Below are positions 1 to 3,964 of a DNA stretch of 5,896 nt, one piece after another. Positions within the stretch are counted from its first letter, which is position 1. Each line of letters starts with the position of its first letter. Under the pieces are notes generated by a model. That model saw nothing but the letters and a program-made list of their open reading frames with translations, had not been told where the DNA came from and searched no databases. The stretch covers positions 1-5,896 of the forward strand of contig CADCPJ010000074.1 of assembly GCA_902803245.1 (NCBI GenBank), given 5' to 3'. A program made the position numbers and the translations under genes. This DNA comes from an uncultured Lachnospiraceae bacterium (GTDB lineage: Bacteria > Bacillota > Clostridia > Lachnospirales > Lachnospiraceae).

Positions 1-1
1 G

Positions 2-181
2 GGAACGGGAGAGGTCACGGTCACGGCGCGGTGCTACGCGAAGTCGGTGGAGATCTACTCCTTAGACGGATATCTGCTCCTTGAGGACAACTTCTTCGAC
101 ATGGAGGCGGGATCGCGCACGGTGAAGCTGCTCGAAGGCCCCTCCTCCTCCTTAAGGGCAAGGAGCGTGTACAATATCTGA
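2..181 (+). CDS. C-terminal end of a probable GH2 beta-mannosidase (5' truncated by window)
   Basis: An open frame runs from the left edge to a TGA at 179-181 and gives the last 59 residues of a protein. The segment has the pattern of the C-terminal Ig-like beta-sandwich of family 2 beta-mannosidases: a short strand (AKSVEIYSLDG), then a D-N-F-F-D-M-E-A-G element matching the family's usual 'DNYFDL.PGE', then a strand (RTVKLLEG), and a terminal 'LRARSVYNI' resembling the usual '(I/V)RSLYD' ending. Such enzymes remove terminal beta-mannose from manno-oligosaccharides or N-glycan cores. The catalytic domain lies outside the window, so the enzyme class rests only on this tail. Another GH2 member with the same C-terminal domain is possible. 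A strong palindrome begins 9 nt after the stop and could end its transcript. Nothing links it functionally to the selenium genes downstream. Confidence 0.6.
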   Translation, partial: GTGEVTVTARCYAKSVEIYSLDGYLLLEDNFFDMEAGSRTVKLLEGPSSSLRARSVYNI

Positions 182-190
182 ACAGTTACA

Positions 191-229
191 AAAAGGTGAC
201 AGTGGGGACAGTCCCCAATGTCACCTTTT
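191..229. repeat. 39-bp near-perfect palindrome (GGTGACA...GGGGACAGTCCCC...TGTCACC), possible terminator
   Basis: The sequence is symmetric about A210. Outer arms AAAAGGTGACA (191-201) and TGTCACCTTTT (219-229) are exact reverse complements, and so are inner arms TGGGGAC (203-209) and GTCCCCA (211-217). The only mismatch is G202/A218. As RNA it would form a long GC-rich stem preceded by A's and followed by four T's, lying just after the beta-mannosidase stop, so it could act as a terminator in either direction. The GGGGACnGTCCCC core inside a GTGACA/TGTCAC frame is a type that, from memory, recurs as an intergenic palindrome in many bacterial genomes. It may therefore be a REP- or MITE-like mobile repeat reused as a terminator. 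That part is inference. Confidence 0.75.
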
Positions 230-258
230 CTGACAACATGCGAAATATTCTGTCAAAT

Positions 259-280
259 GTGACAATGGAGACCAGTTTCC
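259..280 (+). repeat. Degenerate second copy of the left half of the palindrome
   Basis: The 22 bases starting GTGACAATGGAGACCAG follow the same order as GTGACAGTGGGGACAG within the 191-229 palindrome: GTGACA is identical, TGG and GAC are kept, and CCCC has become TTCC. It overlaps a short inverted repeat TGTCA-N4-TGACA (251-264). It reads as a decayed copy or fragment of the same element, but it is short and no longer palindromic as a whole. Confidence 0.35.
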
Positions 281-293
281 GCCGCCGTCTCTT

Positions 294-310
294 CCGGATG
301 AAAAATGTAA
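294..310 (+). repeat. Single diverged unit of the 26-bp repeat found at 3761-3917
   Basis: CCGGATGAAAAATGTAA here matches CCGGATGAAAAGTGTCA at 3794-3810 in 15 of 17 positions, including 11 identical bases at the start. A TGTCAAAT string, the other half of the repeat unit, occurs at 251-258. It ends 7 nt before the -35 box of the next promoter. With only 17 bases, chance similarity in an AT-rich gap cannot be excluded. Confidence 0.35.
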
Positions 311-317
311 GATATAC

Positions 318-346
318 TTGACATTATGGAATAAATGTCGTACACT
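318..346 (+). promoter_or_regulatory. Sigma-A promoter for the membrane protein/regulator pair, with operator-like dyad
   Basis: A consensus -35 TTGACA (318-323) is followed after 17 nt by TACACT (341-346, 4/6 match to TATAAT). This places the start of transcription near 353 and leaves a leader of roughly 35 nt. A 6-bp inverted repeat GACATT (320-325) N8 AATGTC (334-339) covers the end of the -35 box and most of the spacer, where a bound repressor would block RNA polymerase. The Cro/Xre-type protein encoded second in this unit is the obvious candidate, by analogy with autoregulated regulator genes. Confidence 0.65.
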
Positions 347-374
347 TTGAGCTGTAGAAGAGACCATTTTTCAT

Positions 375-381
375 AAGGAGG
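375..381 (+). promoter_or_regulatory. Ribosome binding site AAGGAGG that fixes the start at 389
   Basis: Two in-frame ATGs lie close together, at 383 and 389. AAGGAGG at 375-381 leaves only one base before the ATG at 383 but an ideal seven bases before the ATG at 389, so 389 is chosen as the start. Confidence 0.8.
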
Positions 382-388
382 CATGGAC

Positions 389-913
389 ATGAAGAGCGAT
401 TTTTTGGGTGTATTCCTTCTTATTTTCCTTATCATTATCACATTTTCAATGATAAGGAGAAGGAGAAGTGAGAGCCGGCACTACGACGAGATGCAGCTGA
501 AGCTTCGGGCAGCGGCCTATCAGACCGGGTTCTACGTCACGGCCCTTGGCTCCCTCCTGCTGATCTTCCTGATGGACGAGGACCTCGTCAATCTGAACAG
601 GTTTGCCGATCCGTCATTTTCCGTCTTTGTGGTTCTTATGACGGGGATCATTACTTTCGCCGTGACCTGCATCGCAAAGGAAGCGTTCTTCCCGGTGGGA
701 GGGGGCGGGAACACTTACCTGTTTCTCTACACGGTGATCGTTGTGCTGAACGGGATTTTGTCGATCCGAAGAATCGCCGACGGGTCGATCTTTGAAAACG
801 GGAGGATTACCTTCCGGACGGGGAGCGGACTGGTGTGCGCCATGAGCTTCCTGGCGGTCCTCATCGCCATACTCATCAAGAAGGCGCAGGCGGAAGACGA
901 GGTGGCGGAATGA
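389..913 (+). CDS. Five-helix integral membrane protein of unknown function
   Basis: The product is 174 residues. Five hydrophobic stretches can be picked out: about 5-22, 47-62, 78-96, 109-126 and 147-163. The first is followed by a strongly basic RRRR (23-26), suggesting that this loop is cytoplasmic; the C-terminus, rich in K then E/D, follows helix five. A conserved-looking 'YDEMQLKLRAAAYQTGF' (32-48) between helices one and two recalls the 'DERQ...KAY..GF' signature of small Firmicute membrane proteins that sit beside short Xre regulators. I cannot name the family with certainty. There is no catalytic or transporter motif. It overlaps the following regulator gene by the four bases ATGA, so the two are translationally coupled and probably act together, for example as a membrane partner or sensor of the regulator. 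The start at 389 is used because of the ribosome binding site spacing. Confidence 0.85.
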   Translation: MKSDFLGVFLLIFLIIITFSMIRRRRSESRHYDEMQLKLRAAAYQTGFYVTALGSLLLIFLMDEDLVNLNRFADPSFSVFVVLMTGIITFAVTCIAKEAFFPVGGGGNTYLFLYTVIVVLNGILSIRRIADGSIFENGRITFRTGSGLVCAMSFLAVLIAILIKKAQAEDEVAE

Positions 914-1104
914 AGAATTTGAAAATGAAGTCCGCCCGCGCCGCGAAGGATCTCTCCCAGGAGCAGCTGGCGAAGCTCTGCGACGTGTCGAGGCAGACCA
1001 TCAGCGCAATTGAAAAGGGAGACTACAATCCGACCATCAACCTGTGTATCGCGATCTGCAGGGCACTGGACAAAACCCTGGACGAGCTGTTCTGGGATGC
1101 GTGA
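910..1104 (+). CDS. Small Cro/Xre-type helix-turn-helix regulator (YozG-like)
   Basis: The product is 64 residues, almost entirely one HTH_3 domain. 'LSQEQLAKLCDVSRQTISAIEKG' (15-37) is the classic helix-turn-helix, with Q17, A21, S27, T30, I31 and E35 in the usual places. It is followed by 'NPTINLCIAICRALDKTLDELF' (40-61), the helical remainder typical of these minimal regulators. The ATG at 910 overlaps the stop of the membrane protein gene (ATGA), and GAGGTG at 899-904 is a good ribosome binding site five bases upstream; starts further upstream would lie inside the preceding gene. The protein is a DNA-binding cytoplasmic regulator, likely controlling its own promoter at 318-346 (inference from the dyad there). 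Whether it also acts on the selenium operon starting 121 nt downstream is unknown. Confidence 0.9.
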   Translation: MKNLKMKSARAAKDLSQEQLAKLCDVSRQTISAIEKGDYNPTINLCIAICRALDKTLDELFWDA

Positions 1105-1157
1105 TTCCGCACTCCCTTAAGGCGAGATATTTGTCCATCCGTGATTCCGTGATTCCG
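1101..1157 (+). repeat. Three copies of GTGATTCCG around the end of the regulator gene
   Basis: GTGATTCCG occurs at 1101-1109, 1141-1149 and 1149-1157. The last two abut with an 8-nt period, and the first contains the regulator's TGA stop. They look like the product of small duplication or slippage. No function can be inferred. Confidence 0.5.
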
Positions 1158-1166
1158 CCGCCGCGC

Positions 1167-1198
1167 GCCTTGTGAATATCCGGCAAGGCTGATATAAT
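1167..1198 (+). promoter_or_regulatory. Promoter of the yqeC-yqeB-selD operon with overlapping inverted repeat
   Basis: The -35 is TTGTGA (1170-1175, 4/6) and the -10 is a perfect TATAAT (1193-1198), separated by exactly 17 nt. TG at 1190-1191 adds an extended -10. Transcription should start near 1205, leaving about 20 nt before the yqeC ATG. The exact inverted repeat GCCTTG (1167-1172) N11 CAAGGC (1184-1189) covers the -35 box and the spacer, which suits an operator. It is not followed by a T-run, so a terminator for the preceding gene is unlikely. Confidence 0.7.
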
Positions 1199-1225
1199 TA
1201 GAATATTGGTCGGGAGAAGATCGAA

Positions 1226-1978
1226 ATGAGAGAAAAAACGAGCCGGGAGACCGCAGTTGGCAGGATATCCGAGGCCCTTCCGGTCGGGAGGGGAGTCACC
1301 GCGCTGATCGGCGGCGGCGGCAAGACCACGCTCATGCATGTGCTCGCTGAGGAGCTGAAAGAGACCGGCACCGTGATTCTTTGTACATCCACCGCGATCC
1401 TTCCGCCTGAGGAGTTCCCCGTCCTCACTGACGGAAGGATCGATTCCGTCCGGAGAGCTCTCGGGGATAAGGGCGCGGTGTGCGTCGGAAAGATGGGCGC
1501 GGACGGAAAGCTCCATGCGCCGGATCTCTCATTTTCCGAACTCGCGGGCCTGGCCGACTACGTGATCGCCGAGGCCGACGGATCGCGCGGGCTTCCGCTG
1601 AAAGCCCATGCCCCGCACGAGCCGGTGATTCCTAAGAACACTCGTCTTACCGTGCTCGTGATCGGCATCGACGGAATCGGGAGGCCCATCTATGAGGCAT
1701 GCCACCGGCCGGAGCTGTATGCAGCCCTGTCAGGAAGCGGGGCGGAGGAGGCCGTGAGTTTGGAGATGGCGGCGCGCGCAGCTGCGGCGGAGGGCCTCGG
1801 AGACATTGCGTTCATCAATAAGGCCGAGGGGGAGGAGCGGATCGCAGCGGCAAGGGAGCTGGCGGTGATGCTGCCGTATCCGGCTGTTATCGGCAGTCTT
1901 TTCAGGAGGGAATACCTATGCTTGTCCTCATCCGGGGCGCGGGAGACCTTGCGTCCGGCATCGCGCTCCGCCTTATAA
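1226..1978 (+). CDS. yqeC: YqeC, selenium-dependent molybdenum hydroxylase accessory protein
   Basis: The product is 250 residues. It has a glycine-rich P-loop-like motif, GGGGKTT (29-35), a following 'TSTAILPP' (54-61), and the family hallmark 'EADGSRGLPLKA' (116-127) continuing to 'HEPVIP' (131-136). This combination identifies YqeC, a soluble, probably nucleotide-binding protein found in genomes that make selenium-dependent molybdenum hydroxylases. Its exact reaction is not established; a role in preparing or inserting the labile selenium of the Mo cofactor is the working idea. A GGGAGA ribosome binding site (1212-1217) lies 8 nt before the ATG and a good promoter lies just upstream, making this the first gene of the operon. 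The last 20 codons lie inside yqeB in another frame. That tail (from about 'REYLCLSSS') looks unconserved, so a lost stop or a sequence error near 1900 is possible. Confidence 0.9.
   Translation: MREKTSRETAVGRISEALPVGRGVTALIGGGGKTTLMHVLAEELKETGTVILCTSTAILPPEEFPVLTDGRIDSVRRALGDKGAVCVGKMGADGKLHAPDLSFSELAGLADYVIAEADGSRGLPLKAHAPHEPVIPKNTRLTVLVIGIDGIGRPIYEACHRPELYAALSGSGAEEAVSLEMAARAAAAEGLGDIAFINKAEGEERIAAARELAVMLPYPAVIGSLFRREYLCLSSSGARETLRPASRSAL
1904..1910 (+). promoter_or_regulatory. Ribosome binding site of yqeB inside the yqeC reading frame
   Basis: AGGAGGG at 1904-1910 is a near-consensus Shine-Dalgarno sequence with seven bases to the ATG at 1918. It fixes the yqeB start even though the upstream gene continues for another 61 bases in a different frame. 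Confidence 0.85.
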
Positions 1979-2721
1979 GGAGCGGCTTTTATGTCATCAT
2001 GACGGACATCGCCATGCCCACTTCGATCAGGAGGACGGTGGCCTTCTCGGAGGCGATCCGCCTCAGGCACTGCCTCGTGGAGGGCGTGGAGGCCCGCCTT
2101 GCGCCTAGCCCGGAGGAAGCCCTCTCCCTCATTAAGGAAGATGTCATTCCCGTGCTGGTCGATCCTGACTGCGCCTGCCTCCCGGCCCTTGGTCCCGATG
2201 TGCTCGTGGACGCAATCCTTGCGAAGAAGAATCTCGGGACGCGCATCACGGATGCGCCGGTCGTCATCGGCGTCGGGCCCGGCTTTACTGCGGGAGAGAA
2301 CTGCAATGCCGTGGTGGAGACGATGCGGGGACACACCCTGGGGCGCGCCATTTACAGCGGAAGCGCTCTTCCGAATACGAATATTCCCGGACTCATCGGC
2401 GGCTTTGCGGGCGAGCGCGTGCTTCGCGCCCCGGCAGACGGCACCTTCACTGCCGCAAGGGAAATCGGCGACATGGTGAGCGCGGGCGACACGGTGGGAT
2501 ACGTGGCGGGAGAGCCCATGAGGAGCACCATCGGCGGCGTGCTGAGGGGCCTTCTTGCCGACGGCACGGAGACGAAGAGAGGCATGAAATCCGGGGATGT
2601 GGATCCCCGGGGGGACATCACCTGCTGTTACACAAGCTCCGACAAGGCGCTGGCCGTGGGAGGCGGCGTCCTCGAGGCGATCTTACATCTTACGGGGGTG
2701 GTTGAGAGCTATGGAAAATGA
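1918..2721 (+). CDS. yqeB: YqeB, selenium-dependent molybdenum hydroxylase maturation protein
   Basis: The product is 267 residues, the normal size for the family. The N-terminus carries a Rossmann-like 'IRGAGDLASGIALRL' (5-19). Further on come 'LVDAILAKKNLGT' (about 96-108), 'VIGVGPGFTAGENCNAVVET' (about 116-135) followed by 'RGH.LGRAIYSG', and 'APADGTF' (about 171-177). All are hallmarks of the YqeB family, which is relatedly built to XdhC-type Mo-enzyme maturation factors. Residues about 170-232, including the turn 'STIGGVLRGLLADG' and 'KSGDVDPRG', resemble a small biotinyl/lipoyl-like barrel. Several cysteines (C85, C87, C129 and the pair C236-C237) could matter for handling selenium or sulfur, but this is inference. 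The biochemical step is not established; its co-occurrence with SDMH genes is what defines it. The gene overlaps yqeC by 61 bp and selD by 11 bp, so all three are translated as a unit. Confidence 0.92.
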   Translation: MLVLIRGAGDLASGIALRLIRSGFYVIMTDIAMPTSIRRTVAFSEAIRLRHCLVEGVEARLAPSPEEALSLIKEDVIPVLVDPDCACLPALGPDVLVDAILAKKNLGTRITDAPVVIGVGPGFTAGENCNAVVETMRGHTLGRAIYSGSALPNTNIPGLIGGFAGERVLRAPADGTFTAAREIGDMVSAGDTVGYVAGEPMRSTIGGVLRGLLADGTETKRGMKSGDVDPRGDITCCYTSSDKALAVGGGVLEAILHLTGVVESYGK

Positions 2722-3751
2722 AGTGAAGCTCACGAAGCTGGCAAAATGCGCGGGCTGCGGAGCGAAGGTGGGAGCCGGCGTCCTCGCGGAGCTTCTGGGC
2801 GATATCCGGGTGCTGCACGACCCGAACCTCATCGTCGGCTTCGACAAGAGCGACGACGCGAGCGTCTACCGGATCTCGGCCGAGCTGGCGCTCGTCCAGA
2901 CGGTGGATTTCTTCCCGCCCATCGCCGATGACCCGTATCTCTTCGGACAGATCGCCGCGACGAACGCCCTCTCGGACGTGTACGCCATGGGAGGAGAGCC
3001 GAAGCTGGCCCTCAACATCATGGCCGTGCCGGAGAGCCTTCCGCCTGACGCGGTTCATGAGATCCTGCGGGGCGGGTACGAGAAGGCTTACGAGGCCGGG
3101 GCGATCATTACCGGCGGACACAGCATCTTCGACCCCGAGCCGAAATACGGCCTCGCCGTGACGGGGTTCGTGCATCCGGACCGCGTGCTCACAAACAGCG
3201 GGGCAAAGAGCGGGGACGTGCTGTTCCTCACAAAGCCGCTCGGCATCGGCATCCTGACGACGGCGGCAAAGGCGTCTCTCGCCTCGAGGGAGGGGATCGA
3301 TCTGTCGATCCATCTGATGACGACGCTGAACCGCGCGGCGAGGGATGTGATGGTCCGATACCGCGTCCACGCCTGCACGGATGTGACGGGCTTCGGGCTC
3401 CTCGGCCACCTGACCGAGATGGCGCAGGGAAGCGGGGTGGAGGTGCACATCGATACCGGGGCGATCGACCTGATACCGGAGGCCCTCGAGCTCGCCCGGA
3501 TGGGAATCCTGCCGGAAGGGATGTACAGGAACCGCAGCTTTGCCGGTTCTTACGTCGATCCCGGCTCTGCAGAGCTGGCGCTACAGGACATGCTTTACGA
3601 TCCGCAGACCTCCGGCGGGCTTCTCATCGCGGTTGATCGAAGGGACGCGGATGCGCTCGGTGAATCTCTTATGTCCGCCGTCCCTTCCGCACAGCGGATC
3701 GGAGAAGTGGAGGAGTACCGCGGGGGCGCCCGCATTTTCTTACGCAGCTGA
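2711..3751 (+). CDS. selD: Selenide, water dikinase (selenophosphate synthase), cysteine form
   Basis: The product is 346 residues, matching the roughly 347 of E. coli SelD. The enzyme makes selenophosphate from selenide and ATP, releasing AMP and phosphate. The glycine-rich N-terminus 'CAGCGAK' (13-19) supplies the catalytic C16 and K19, equivalent to Cys17 and Lys20 of E. coli. C16 is encoded by TGC, so no selenocysteine is needed, and the second cysteine of the E. coli motif is Ala18. ATP/Mg-binding motifs follow: 'DDASVY' (48-53), 'NALSDVYAMGG' (85-95), 'GGHS' (135-138), 'DVTGFGLLGH' (224-233) and 'DPQTSGG' (297-303). The ATG at 2711 is preferred over the longer open frame because it gives the family length; a GGGGGTG lies 10 nt upstream. 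It overlaps yqeB by 11 bp. Placement between yqeB and the hydroxylase points to a role in the labile Se cofactor, whether or not the cell also makes selenoproteins. Confidence 0.97.
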   Translation: MENEVKLTKLAKCAGCGAKVGAGVLAELLGDIRVLHDPNLIVGFDKSDDASVYRISAELALVQTVDFFPPIADDPYLFGQIAATNALSDVYAMGGEPKLALNIMAVPESLPPDAVHEILRGGYEKAYEAGAIITGGHSIFDPEPKYGLAVTGFVHPDRVLTNSGAKSGDVLFLTKPLGIGILTTAAKASLASREGIDLSIHLMTTLNRAARDVMVRYRVHACTDVTGFGLLGHLTEMAQGSGVEVHIDTGAIDLIPEALELARMGILPEGMYRNRSFAGSYVDPGSAELALQDMLYDPQTSGGLLIAVDRRDADALGESLMSAVPSAQRIGEVEEYRGGARIFLRS

Positions 3752-3760
3752 CAGATTTAT

Positions 3761-3917
3761 GCATGCCGGGACGAAAAAAGAACAAATGCGAACCCGGATG
3801 AAAAGTGTCAAAGCAGGCCGGGATGAAAAAGTGTCAAAACAGGCCGGGATGAAAATGTGTCAAATCCCGATCAGGACGAAAAAGTATCAAAGCAGTTAGG
3901 GACGAAAGAATGCTGTT
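3761..3917 (+). repeat. Decaying tandem array of about six 25-27-bp units between selD and the hydroxylase gene
   Basis: Successive units can be aligned at 3761-3787, 3788-3812, 3813-3838, 3839-3864, 3865-3891 and 3892-3917 (partial). The shared pattern is GCAGGCCGGGATGAAAA followed by AGTGTCAAA. Units three and four are 24/26 identical; those at the edges are more diverged, as in an old minisatellite. On the - strand each well-kept unit presents TTTGACAC, resembling a -35 box, once per 26 bp. The array fills most of the 213-bp gap and no convincing terminator for selD is seen in it. It could be a regulator binding array, a transcribed spacer, or a neutral repeat. A small reading frame passing through it gives only a repetitive basic peptide and is not called. 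Confidence 0.85.
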
Positions 3918-3919
3918 TG

Positions 3920-3928
3920 TGGTACGAT
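3920..3928 (+). promoter_or_regulatory. Possible extended -10 promoter of the hydroxylase gene
   Basis: TGG-TACGAT (TGnTACGAT) at 3920-3928 matches an extended -10 with 4/6 in the hexamer and lies about 37 nt before the ATG at 3965. No good -35 is present at 16-18 nt upstream (3900-3905 is GGACGA). It would need the extended -10 or an activator, possibly bound to the adjacent tandem array. Read-through from selD is the alternative. Confidence 0.35.
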
Positions 3929-3953
3929 GTAGACGAGATGAAAGCTGGCACAA

Positions 3954-3960
3954 AGAGGTG
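3954..3960 (+). promoter_or_regulatory. Ribosome binding site of the hydroxylase gene
   Basis: AGAGGTG at 3954-3960 lies four bases before the ATG at 3965. The spacing is slightly short but acceptable. It supports this start, which also gives a product beginning exactly at the ferredoxin-like domain. Confidence 0.65.
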
Positions 3961-3964
3961 CATT

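Noticed and set aside
182..388. Riboswitch or structured leader before the membrane protein gene
   Set aside because: The transcript from the promoter at 318-346 would have only about a 35-nt leader, and the large hairpin lies upstream of that promoter.
835..909. A longer N-terminus for the Xre regulator starting at 835
   Set aside because: The added residues are a basic out-of-frame reading of the membrane protein gene; the ATG at 910 has a proper ribosome binding site.
1115..1122. CCTTAAGG palindrome after the regulator gene as a terminator stem
   Set aside because: It is an 8-bp palindrome without loop or T-run, too small to terminate transcription.
2597..2710. A longer N-terminus for SelD starting at 2597
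   Set aside because: It would add 38 residues encoded inside yqeB with no resemblance to SelD; the ATG at 2711 gives the family length.
2690..3448. A 252-codon open frame on the - strand inside selD
   Set aside because: Antisense shadow of a clear selD gene; composition is biased to R/H/V/A and it shows no motif.
3540..3899. A small + strand gene running from within selD through the tandem repeats
   Set aside because: Its first half is a shadow of selD and its second half is a repetitive K/R/M-rich peptide produced by the repeats; there is no ribosome binding site evidence.
3761..3917. CRISPR array
   Set aside because: Units are directly adjacent with no unique spacers, and they vary in length and sequence.
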